The position numbers and the translations under genes were made by a program. The notes beneath the pieces are model-generated. The model ran no database searches, was not told the DNA's origin, and was given only the letters and a program-made list of their open reading frames with translations. Of a stretch of DNA of 12,711 bases, positions 7,223 through 12,711 are shown piece by piece. Origin of the DNA: Gemmatimonadaceae bacterium. Its GTDB lineage: Bacteria > Gemmatimonadota > Gemmatimonadetes > Gemmatimonadales > Gemmatimonadaceae. Location: contig JANWKK010000023.1 in NCBI GenBank assembly GCA_025451425.1, forward strand, positions 1 to 12,711, written 5' to 3'. The stretch's first letter is position 1. Every line of letters starts with the position of its first letter.

Positions 7223-7295
7223 CCGCAGAGAACGCAGAGAAAAGCAAAAAGCTTTGTGCTTGTTCGCGTTCCCGTCCTCTCTGCGTTCTCTGCGG
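7223..7295. repeat. Perfect 18-bp inverted repeat with CGCAGAGA direct repeats
   Basis: CCGCAGAGAACGCAGAGA (7223-7240) is repeated as its exact reverse complement at 7278-7295, separated by 37 nt. Each arm is itself a double CGCAGAGA unit. The interior contains a smaller pair AAAGC-AAAAA-GCTTT (7241-7255). It lies in the spacer between the divergent kinase and DsrE-like genes, 25 bp from the kinase start codon, so it is not placed as a terminator. Similar CTCTGCG-type repeats are, as I recall, scattered in many environmental genomes. A dispersed hairpin element that landed in this promoter region is the likeliest reading. Confidence 0.8.
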
Positions 7296-7439
7296 TCAAT
7301 CGCCTAAGACGTTGATATTAGTTGAAGCATTGCCAGGCGACCGTCAAGGCGACTGTCCGGATTTTCCGGGAATCACCGTGTTAGGAAGGAGGGCGAGCAT
7401 CAGCTCGCACCACTTTGATCGTTTACTGGAGCTCCGAAC
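7296..7439 (+). promoter_or_regulatory. Leader region of the DsrE-like gene with two hairpins
   Basis: This stretch precedes the ATG at 7440. It contains a near-duplicate of AGGCGAC (two copies about 12 nt apart, 7335-7353). It also has a tight hairpin CCGGA-TTT-TCCGG (7357-7369) and a second, GCGAGC-ATCA-GCTCGC (7393-7408), 31 nt before the start. The ribosome-binding site GGAG is at 7428-7431, eight bases from the ATG. An AT-rich patch (TTGATATTAG, 7312-7321) could hold a promoter for either divergent gene, but no confident box assignment is possible. Confidence 0.35.
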
Positions 7440-8108
7440 ATGTCCACCGCACGTATCTTCGTCCGCCGCACCATCGTTGTGACTTTGTTTGCGACCGTTG
7501 CCGCCGTCGCGGGGTTCACGATGCGCGCGGGCGCGCTCAACGCCAAGCCGACGCCGACGTCGATCGAGCCGAGCGACAACTGGCTCCACGGCCTGAAGGC
7601 CAAGCACAAGCAGTTCTTCGACAACCCGTCGCCCAACGGCGGAATCGCGCTCGTGCACGTGCTGAACTACTACGACACATACAACAAGGCGTACAACGTC
7701 AAGGACAGCGACGTCAATGCGGTGCTCACCTTCTACGGCGGCACCACGCTTTACGCCCTGAACGACGCGGCCTGGGCGAAATATCGTCTCGGTGAATTTC
7801 TCGACGCCAAGGACGCCGCCGGCAATCCAGCGACGTCGAACCCCTGGCGTTCGGCGCCCGTGGTCCTGGGTCTCACGATTCCCGGCGCGAGTATCGAGTC
7901 GCTGGAGAAGCGCGGCGCCACGCTCATCGTCTGCAACAACGCGCTACAAATCTTCTCGGGCCTCGTCGCGCAGAAGCGCGGACTCGACGCGAAAGCTGTG
8001 TATGAGGACTTTAAAGCGAGCATCATCCCGGGGATCGACCTGGTGCCGGCAATGGTGATCGCAGTCGAGCAAGCGCAGCGCGCGGGACTGACGTACCACC
8101 GGCAGTAG
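7440..8108 (+). CDS. Exported DsrE-like protein of unknown function
   Basis: A 222-residue protein. Residues 1-35 form an export signal with an Arg-Arg pair (FVRRTIVVTLF) before a hydrophobic stretch, so Tat or Sec export are both possible. The mature part reads like a DsrE/DsrF-type alpha/beta fold: ALVHVLNYYD (about 70-79), VNAVLTFYGGTTLYAL (about 92-107), a single cysteine C165 in TLIVCNNAL, and a C-terminal VPAMVIAVEQAQRAGLTYHR. DsrE-fold proteins often take part in sulfur transfer through a cysteine; C165 is the only cysteine and is well placed. The family call is from general resemblance and is less certain than the gene itself. Start chosen from the signal peptide and GGAG eight bases upstream. 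Monocistronic, convergent with the 8210-8656 gene. Confidence 0.82.
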   Translation: MSTARIFVRRTIVVTLFATVAAVAGFTMRAGALNAKPTPTSIEPSDNWLHGLKAKHKQFFDNPSPNGGIALVHVLNYYDTYNKAYNVKDSDVNAVLTFYGGTTLYALNDAAWAKYRLGEFLDAKDAAGNPATSNPWRSAPVVLGLTIPGASIESLEKRGATLIVCNNALQIFSGLVAQKRGLDAKAVYEDFKASIIPGIDLVPAMVIAVEQAQRAGLTYHRQ

Positions 8109-8110
8109 AA

Positions 8111-8136
8111 GGGGGCCAGGGGTTAGGGGTTAGGGG
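8111..8136 (+). repeat. Telomere-like G-tract, predicted G-quadruplex
   Basis: Three bases after the DsrE-like stop codon come four G-runs of 5, 4, 4 and 4 bases (8111-8115, 8119-8122, 8126-8129, 8133-8136). They are separated by three-base loops CCA, TTA and TTA. The repeating unit is GGGGTTA. This matches the standard quadruplex pattern with short loops and would form in the mRNA or non-template strand at the 3' end of the gene. The pattern is seen directly; folding and function are inference. Confidence 0.7.
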
Positions 8137-8148
8137 TTCCTAATCCCC
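8126..8148. terminator. Possible hairpin terminator between convergent genes
   Basis: GGGG-TTAGG (8126-8134) can pair with CCTAA-T-CCCC (8139-8148) around a GGTT loop: nine base pairs with one bulged T. It lies between the convergent stops at 8108 and 8210, where a bidirectional terminator is expected. It lacks a U-tract and competes with the quadruplex for the same G-runs, so an intrinsic terminator is only a possibility. Confidence 0.35.
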
Positions 8149-8158
8149 GGACTCTAGG

Positions 8159-8207
8159 GGCTCTGCAGTTTTGCGAAGCAGTTCTGCACCACGTTAGGTG
8201 CAGAGCC
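8159..8207. terminator. Inverted repeat beside the membrane-protein stop, nested hairpin
   Basis: GGCTCTGCA (8159-8167) and TGCAGAGCC (8199-8207) are exact inverted repeats with a 31-nt interior. An alternative compact hairpin, TGCACC-ACGTTA-GGTGCA (8185-8202), shares the right arm. The outer repeat begins two bases beyond the stop of the minus-strand gene, a typical terminator position, but no T-run follows on the minus strand. One CGTTAGGT motif copy spans the loop of the compact hairpin. Confidence 0.4.
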
Positions 8208-8209
8208 GC

Positions 8210-8656
8210 CTACGGCGTGATCGCCCCGTTCCGTCTCAGCTCCGCCGTGAGCCAGCGCGCGCCGAAAGTGAGGCCACCAGACAGTGGCACGATGACGAGA
8301 GTGCGCAGGACAAGCCCGAGTGCCGCGTTTGCCGTTGCGAGCGCTGCTCCACTTATGGAGCTCGTGTCGACGACGCCAGAGACGAAGTCCGCGATCAGTG
8401 CGCCGAGGAGGAGACTCACGCCCATCAGTAGACCCGCGGCGAGCCAGTTGTCGTCTCGCTGCCAGGTGATGACGACGAAGAGATAGAATGCGGCGCCAAG
8501 CCACATGAGGGCGCCGAGAAGCGCGAGCATCGCGCTCGTGGGCGCGAGGGCGGTAACCAACTTCGCAAGAATGCGAATGACGGTGTAAGCGACCGCGGCG
8601 AGGAACGCTGTCCCGACGCCCTCATCCGAGAACTGAACTTGGAGCTGCATATCCAT
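8210..8656 (-). CDS. Hypothetical integral membrane protein, four helices
   Basis: A 148-residue protein with about four hydrophobic segments (roughly 15-38, 41-64, 71-94 and 101-127), a short acidic N-terminus (QFSDEG) and a basic C-terminus (ARWLTAELRRNG). I do not recognise a family and see no catalytic motif. Two ATGs compete: 8656, four bases from the AGGAG at 8661-8665, and 8650, ten bases from it; neither spacing is ideal. Codon use matches the neighbours. It is convergent with the DsrE-like gene, and a weak small ORF lies just upstream on the same strand. Confidence 0.75.
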   Translation of the reverse strand: MDMQLQVQFSDEGVGTAFLAAVAYTVIRILAKLVTALAPTSAMLALLGALMWLGAAFYLFVVITWQRDDNWLAAGLLMGVSLLLGALIADFVSGVVDTSSISGAALATANAALGLVLRTLVIVPLSGGLTFGARWLTAELRRNGAITP

Positions 8657-8704
8657 CGGTCTCCTAATCGATGGGTGGTCGCTGCAAGACGCGACCGCGC
8701 GCCT

Positions 8705-8893
8705 CTAGTGCTCGACGATTCGGCGCGCCATGCGAAACCGAAAAGCGCCACTCTGACCGGTGATGTACGCCGCCAGCCTTCGGTGATTGTACCGCCCGGG
8801 CAGTGCGGCCGCGTTCGCCGGTTGGACCAATGTCCACTCGGTGCGTTGAGCGCGTTGCCTGACCTTGCTCTTGTTCTTGGATTTGCGCCACAC
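8705..8893 (-). CDS. Possible small basic protein (weak)
   Basis: A minus-strand frame from a GTG at 8893 to TAG at 8705 would give about 62 residues, very rich in Arg/Lys (VWRKSKNKSKVRQR at the start, FRFRMARRIVEH at the end). Third codon positions are about three-quarters G or C, as in a real gene here. It would sit 48 nt upstream of the membrane-protein gene. Against it: no good ribosome-binding site, no family recognised, and an overlap with the aspA upstream dyad. The open frame extends further upstream to 8965. Otherwise the 292-bp spacer 8657-8948 holds only control sequence. Confidence 0.25.
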   Translation of the reverse strand: MWRKSKNKSKVRQRAQRTEWTLVQPANAAALPGRYNHRRLAAYITGQSGAFRFRMARRIVEH

Positions 8894-8916
8894 GTCGCAA
8901 TGGCTCGACGCGTGGC
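8887..8916. promoter_or_regulatory. Imperfect dyad upstream of aspA
   Basis: GCCACACGTCG (8887-8897) and CGACGCGTGGC (8906-8916) are inverted repeats with ten of eleven pairs matching and an eight-base interior. The dyad ends 32 bases before the aspA start. It could be a repressor or activator site or a leader hairpin; only the symmetry itself is seen. No convincing promoter boxes could be placed nearby. Confidence 0.35.
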
Positions 8917-8948
8917 ACTTGGCGTTTACATCGAATGGTGAGGTTCGC

Positions 8949-10352
8949 ATGCCCTCGAAGAACACTCGGACTGAGCATGATCTGCTGGGTGATTTCGAAG
9001 TACCGGCCGACGCCTATTACGGCGTTCAAACAGCGCGCGCACTCGAAAACTTTCAGATCACGGGTCAGCAGCTGAGTCAGTTCCCCAACTTCATCAGGGC
9101 GCTCGCAATGGTGAAGCTCGCGGCGGCGCGCGCGAACTTCGAGACGGATGGCTTTTCGCGCGAGATCCTCGAGGGCATCGAGGGCGCCTGCAAGGAGATC
9201 ATCGACGGGAAGCTTCACGATCAGTTCAAGCTCGACATTCTGCAGGGCGGCGCGGGCACGTCGACGAACATGAACGCGAACGAAGTCATCGCGAACCGCG
9301 CCCTCGAGCTCATGGGTCACAAGAAAGGCGAATACAAGATCGTCGATCCACACGATCACGTGAATCGCTCGCAGTCGACGAACGACTCGTATCCGACATC
9401 GATGCACGTCGGCATGGCACTCGGCAATGCCGAGGTCATCACAGCGTACGAGGACCTCATCGAAGCGTTCCGCGTGAAAGGAAAGGAGTTCAGCAACATT
9501 GTAAAGATGGGCCGCACGCAGCTGCAGGATGCGGTGCCGATGACGCTCGGTCAGGAGTTCAAGGCGTTTGCCAAAACCCTGGCGGACGAGATTCGCGCGC
9601 TCGAGGCAGTCAAGGTCGTGCTGTGCGAAGTGAGCATGGGGGGCACCGCGATTGGCACCGGCCTCAATGCGCCGAAGGGCTACGCGCAGAAGTGCGCCGA
9701 TCATCTCGGGAAGATCACGCTGTTGCCGATCCGTCTCGCGGAAGACCTCGTCGAGGCGACGCAAGACACGCAGGCGTTCGTGCTCTACTCGTCGGCGCTC
9801 AAGAGCCTGGCGATCAAGCTCGCGAAAGTCGGCAATGATCTGCGACTCTTGTCCTCCGGCCCGCGTTGCGGCTTGCACGAGATCAACCTTCCCGCGACGC
9901 AGCCCGGATCGTCGATCATGCCGGGCAAGGTCAATCCAGTGATCCCGGAAGTCACGAACATGGTTGCCTATCGAGTGATCGGAAACGACATGGTGGTGAC
10001 GTTGTCAGCCGAGGCGGGCCAACTCCAGCTGAACGCGTTCGAGCCCGTGATGGCGGCCTGCATCTTCGAATCGCAGAAGCTCCTGGTGAATGCCGCGGAC
10101 ACGCTTCGCAAGTTCTGCGTCGAAGGCATCACCGCCAATCCAGAGGTCTGTCAGCATTACCTCGAATCGAGCATCGGGACGGTGACGGCACTCAATCCCG
10201 TCATCGGCTACGACAAAGCCACGGAGCTGGCAGCCGAGGCGCTCAAGTCAGGCGAGGGCATCCTCGAGCTGGTTCGGGAGAAGCACATCCTCACCGATAA
10301 GCAGATTGATGAGATTCTCAACCCGGACGCGCTCACGGGGTCGGGTCGTTAG
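8949..10352 (+). CDS. aspA: Aspartate ammonia-lyase (aspartase)
   Basis: A 467-residue cytoplasmic enzyme converting L-aspartate to fumarate and ammonia. It resembles E. coli AspA along its whole length and is closer to aspartase than to fumarase C: EHDLLGDFEVPADAYYGVQT at the start, GGAGTSTNMNANEV (100-113), HDHVNRSQSTND (135-146), KMGRTQLQDAVPMTLGQEF (186-204) and the superfamily signature GSSIMPGKVNP (320-330), with S321 as the likely catalytic serine. Length is as expected (E. coli 478). The ATG at 8949 is chosen for homology and the GAGG at 8940-8943, five bases away; an open frame extends upstream to 8865 without homology. First gene of an operon with a transporter (25-nt gap) and an asparaginase. 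Its TAG stop lies inside a CGTTAGGC motif. Confidence 0.97.
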   Translation: MPSKNTRTEHDLLGDFEVPADAYYGVQTARALENFQITGQQLSQFPNFIRALAMVKLAAARANFETDGFSREILEGIEGACKEIIDGKLHDQFKLDILQGGAGTSTNMNANEVIANRALELMGHKKGEYKIVDPHDHVNRSQSTNDSYPTSMHVGMALGNAEVITAYEDLIEAFRVKGKEFSNIVKMGRTQLQDAVPMTLGQEFKAFAKTLADEIRALEAVKVVLCEVSMGGTAIGTGLNAPKGYAQKCADHLGKITLLPIRLAEDLVEATQDTQAFVLYSSALKSLAIKLAKVGNDLRLLSSGPRCGLHEINLPATQPGSSIMPGKVNPVIPEVTNMVAYRVIGNDMVVTLSAEAGQLQLNAFEPVMAACIFESQKLLVNAADTLRKFCVEGITANPEVCQHYLESSIGTVTALNPVIGYDKATELAAEALKSGEGILELVREKHILTDKQIDEILNPDALTGSGR

Positions 10353-10377
10353 GCGTTGACGCGACGGGCGAAGTAGC

Positions 10378-11688
10378 ATGGCGCTCCCCTTACGGAAGCC
10401 GGCGAACGATGAGCCACCGCCGGCGGCGCAGCCTGCGCCGCCGGCGGCCGAGCCGCCGAAGCCGCCGCGGCTGAGACGTGTCATCAGTCTGGCCGTCGCG
10501 CTTGCGATCTGGTTTATACCGCCGCCCGGCAATCTGACGCCACAGGCGTGGCACCTCGTCGCGATCTTCGCCGCCACGATTCTGTCGGTGGTGATCAGCG
10601 CATTCCCGATCCTCACCGCGTCCGTGTTGGCGCTCTCGGCCGCCGTGTTGACGGGCACACTTGCGGCGGCCGACGCGTACGAGGGCTTCTCGAATCCGAC
10701 GATCGTTCTCATCATCGTCGCCTTTCTCGTCGCGCGCGCCGTGGTCAAGAGCGGACTGGGCGAGCGCCTCGGGTATCGCGCGATCAGTCTTTTCGGCAAG
10801 TCGACGTTAGGCCTCTCGTACAGCATCTTTGCCGTCGACGCACTGATCTCACCGGCGTTTCCGAGCAATACGGCGCGATCCGGCGTGCTGTACCCCTTGG
10901 CGTTCTCGATGGCTCAGGCAGCGGGTGCCACACCGGAGCGTCAGAATCGCCAACGGCTCGGCCGTTTTCTAATGTTCTCCGGCATGGCGAGCCTCACGCT
11001 CTCATCGGCGCTCTGGCTCACGGCGATGGCGGGCAACCCGTTAGGCGCCGAAATCGCGTCGAAGTACGGCGTGAACATTGGATTTGGCTCGTGGCTCGTC
11101 GCGGCGTCGGTTCCGACGATCCTCGGCATGATCCTCGTGCCGTGGATCCTGTACAGGGTCATCAAACCCGAAGTCACGTCGATGCCGCAGGCGCCGGCGG
11201 AGGCGAAGCAGTCGCTTGCCGCGATGGGACCGCTGACGCGCGATCAGAAGGTCGTCGCGTTCACGTTTCTCGGGATGGTGATTCTGTGGGGCCTCGGGGG
11301 AACGCTTGGCATCGACCCCACAGCCGTCGCCTTTTTGGGCCTCGGCATCATGCTCGGTGCGGGTGTACTCACGCTCGGCGACATCGCGAAGGAAGGCGAC
11401 GTTCTCGCGACGTTCATCTGGGTCGCGTCGCTGTTCACGCTGAGCGATCAGCTCAACAAGCTCGGCTTCATGGAGTTCGTCGGCGAGCGGCTCGTTATGC
11501 ACCTGGGCGGTTTGCCCGTTGCGGTCGCCGCGATGGCTCCACAAGCGTCCAGTGCCAACCTGTTGTTCGCCGGAAGCGGATATCTACCGCAAGGCGAGCT
11601 TTACCGCCTTGGCGCGCTTCACACGGGGTTCTGCGTCTTGCTCTACCTCGTCGTCGGCACGCCATGGCTCATGCTCATCACTCGATGA
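10378..11688 (+). CDS. DASS/SLC13-type dicarboxylate transporter, apparently missing an internal segment
   Basis: A 436-residue membrane protein. After a Pro/Ala-rich N-terminal extension (about 10-34), the divalent anion:sodium symporter family pattern follows: IPPPGNLTPQAWHLVAIF (47-64), FSNPTIVLIIVAF (104-116) and the first SNT motif in PSNTARSGVLYP (162-173). The C-terminal part continues FIWVASLFTLSDQLNKLGF, then APQASSANLLFAGSGYLPQGELYRLG. Members carry succinate, malate, fumarate, tartrate, citrate or 2-oxoglutarate. Between GGLPVAVA (about 377-384) and APQASSAN (about 387-394), relatives carry roughly 55-60 more residues, including a helix and the second SNT-like (SxT) site; here they are absent with the frame intact. 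The protein may be inactive, changed or mis-assembled. Start ATG at 10378. In context it should handle aspartate or C4-dicarboxylates between aspA and asparaginase. Confidence 0.88.
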   Translation: MALPLRKPANDEPPPAAQPAPPAAEPPKPPRLRRVISLAVALAIWFIPPPGNLTPQAWHLVAIFAATILSVVISAFPILTASVLALSAAVLTGTLAAADAYEGFSNPTIVLIIVAFLVARAVVKSGLGERLGYRAISLFGKSTLGLSYSIFAVDALISPAFPSNTARSGVLYPLAFSMAQAAGATPERQNRQRLGRFLMFSGMASLTLSSALWLTAMAGNPLGAEIASKYGVNIGFGSWLVAASVPTILGMILVPWILYRVIKPEVTSMPQAPAEAKQSLAAMGPLTRDQKVVAFTFLGMVILWGLGGTLGIDPTAVAFLGLGIMLGAGVLTLGDIAKEGDVLATFIWVASLFTLSDQLNKLGFMEFVGERLVMHLGGLPVAVAAMAPQASSANLLFAGSGYLPQGELYRLGALHTGFCVLLYLVVGTPWLMLITR

Positions 11689-11714
11689 GCCGTTGCCCAC
11701 CGTAGGAGTCGATT

Positions 11715-12711
11715 ATGACGAGACATTACTTCCATCCGAGACGAGACGTTCACATCCTGTCGCTAACCCTTGCGCTCGGGATCGCGAGCGCGCCGTTGGC
11801 CGTCGCACAACAGGGTGGCGACGGCGGGAATCACGACGGACTTCCCACCGTCGTCGTGCTCGCAACCGGTGGCACGATCGCCGGAGCCGCGGCCAGCGAC
11901 GTGCAGGCCGGCTACTCGAGCGGCCAGGTCGGGGTCGAGCAACTTCTCAACGCGGTGCCGCAGGCTAAGAAGCTGGCGCACTTACGTGGCGAGCAGATCT
12001 CGAATATCGGCTCGCAGGACATGAACGACGAGACCTGGCTCAAGCTGGCGAATCGCGTCAACGAGCTCTTGGCGATGCCGGATGTGTCGGGAGTCGTCAT
12101 CACGCACGGCACCGACACGATCGAAGAGACCGCGTACTTTCTCAATCTCGTCGTGAAGTCGAGAAAGCCCGTGGTCTTGACGGCTTCGATGCGACCGTCG
12201 ACGGCACTGTCCGCGGATGGTCCGCTGAACTTCTACAACGCGGTCGCGGTCGCCGCCAACAAGGACGCGGCGGGCAAAGGCGTGCTCGTCGTCGTCAACG
12301 ACTGGATCCACGGCGCGGCCTCGCTCACGAAGACGAGCACGACGGCCGTCCAGACTTTCATGTCGCCGCTCTCCGGCTTGATCGGCACCGTTGCCTACGG
12401 CGTGCCGGAATGGTATCGCGGTCCCGTCGGCAAGAATACCGAGAGCTCAGATTTCGCCGTCGAGAAGACCACCGTCTTGCCGCGCGTCGACATCATTATG
12501 GCGACGGAGAACATGGACGGCGCGCTGATCAACGCCGCTGCCGCGGCCGGTGCGAAGGGGATCATCATCGCCGGCGTTGGGAATGGCAACATGACGAAGC
12601 CCGCGCTCGCGGCGCTCGAGGCGCAACAGAAGAAAGGCATCATCTGCGTGCGTTCGACGCGCGTCGCGACCGGACAGGTCGGACGCAATGTCGAGGTGAA
12701 CGACGAAAGCC
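11715..12711 (+). CDS. ansB: Type II (periplasmic) L-asparaginase, C-terminus cut by window edge
   Basis: 332 codons are visible with no stop before the edge; family members are about 330-370 residues as precursors, so only a short C-terminus is missing. It hydrolyses L-asparagine to aspartate and ammonia. A signal peptide (hydrophobic core about 13-27, likely cleavage after AVA at residue 31) predicts export. The first nucleophile motif is LATGGTIAG with T54; the second is ITHGTDTIEETAYF with T133-D134, followed by MRPSTALSADGP (159-170) and ANK with K183, giving the full catalytic set. Y67 matches the lid tyrosine. The start is supported by AGGAG at 11704-11708, six bases away. It is 26 nt downstream of the transporter, so probably the same operon, and it supplies aspartate for AspA. 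Confidence 0.95.
   Translation, partial: MTRHYFHPRRDVHILSLTLALGIASAPLAVAQQGGDGGNHDGLPTVVVLATGGTIAGAAASDVQAGYSSGQVGVEQLLNAVPQAKKLAHLRGEQISNIGSQDMNDETWLKLANRVNELLAMPDVSGVVITHGTDTIEETAYFLNLVVKSRKPVVLTASMRPSTALSADGPLNFYNAVAVAANKDAAGKGVLVVVNDWIHGAASLTKTSTTAVQTFMSPLSGLIGTVAYGVPEWYRGPVGKNTESSDFAVEKTTVLPRVDIIMATENMDGALINAAAAAGAKGIIIAGVGNGNMTKPALAALEAQQKKGIICVRSTRVATGQVGRNVEVNDES

Larger units (their letters stand above)
190..11046. repeat. Dispersed octamer CGTTAGGC (core GTTAGG), 12 exact copies
   Basis: Exact plus-strand copies start at 190, 947, 2762, 3069, 5517, 6307, 10347, 10805 and 11039; minus-strand copies (GCCTAACG) start at 734, 1452 and 6771. Four more have a final T (2285 and 7138 minus; 4120 and 8192 plus). 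Counting the six-base core there are 20 copies, adding 6172, 7380, 8122 and 8129. Of these cores 15 read on the plus strand and five on the minus. Inside genes the core is read as Leu-Gly (TTA GGC/GGT), Val-Arg (GTT AGG), Leu-Thr (CTA ACG) or Pro-Asn (CCT AAC), 3-4 times each. Base composition predicts about 0.5 octamers and 5 cores. This points to a DNA-level signal of unknown role. Confidence 0.8.

Noticed and set aside
8109..8209. Classical rho-independent terminator
   Set aside because: Hairpins are present but no T-run follows any of them on either strand, so only a tentative terminator role is listed.
8664..9878. A 404-codon open frame on the minus strand opposite aspA
   Set aside because: It is antisense to a clear aspartase and is the usual by-product of GC-rich codon use. 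The protein is Arg/His/Leu-rich with no recognisable domain.
10548..11705. A 385-codon plus-strand frame overlapping the transporter
   Set aside because: Out-of-frame shadow of the transporter; composition is Arg/His-rich and not membrane-like.
1..12711. CRISPR array, tRNA, rRNA, transposase or phage genes
   Set aside because: I found no regularly spaced long repeats, cloverleaf, rRNA-like stretch or transposase/integrase motif on either strand.

Overview
The window is a GC-rich (by eye about 62-65% GC), densely packed bacterial chromosomal segment. It has eleven well-supported genes, one weak small ORF and one gene clipped at the left end. The gene style is that of a Gram-negative-type bacterium: two lipobox lipoproteins, several signal peptides, a periplasmic-type asparaginase and a Hanks-type kinase. 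My best guess is a soil or freshwater lineage such as Gemmatimonadota. That is inferred from gene style only; there is no rRNA, tRNA or phylogenetic marker here. I see no insertion sequence, phage, integrase or CRISPR array.

Layout. (1) 1-3104, minus strand: a GH20 beta-N-acetylhexosaminidase lipoprotein, then a VOC/glyoxalase-fold protein and a CPBP membrane protease joined by an ATGA stop/start overlap, then the first 17 codons of an unidentified gene running off the left edge. (2) 3239-4168, plus strand: a secreted YdjC/ChbG-type carbohydrate deacetylase divergent from the hexosaminidase. The pair suggests handling of N-acetylated amino sugars such as chitin or cell-wall fragments. (3) 4200-5850, minus strand: a nitrilase-superfamily amidohydrolase tightly coupled to a DUF4397 lipoprotein. 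(4) 6016-7197, minus strand: a serine/threonine kinase domain fused to a C-terminal BRCT domain. (5) 7440-8108, plus strand: an exported DsrE-like protein. It is convergent with (6) a four-helix membrane protein at 8210-8656, across a spacer with a quadruplex-type G-tract and hairpins. (7) 8949-12711, plus strand: an operon of aspartate ammonia-lyase (aspA), a DASS/SLC13-type anion transporter and a type II L-asparaginase cut by the right edge. Together these would turn asparagine into aspartate and then fumarate, releasing two ammonia.

Most unusual points. First, an octamer CGTTAGGC (core GTTAGG) is scattered through genes and spacers. I count 12 exact copies of the octamer and 20 of the core in both orientations, where chance predicts about 0.5 and 5. 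Within genes it uses all four stop-free reading frames almost equally, and once supplies a stop codon, so it behaves as a DNA-level signal and not a protein motif. Second, the kinase-BRCT fusion links phospho-signalling to a domain that in bacteria is mostly seen in DNA ligase. Third, the DASS transporter appears to lack about 55-60 residues in frame, covering the second substrate/sodium-binding half. Fourth, the spacers carry several perfect inverted repeats: 18-bp arms at 7223-7295, and 13-bp arms with a nested pair at 5908-5993.
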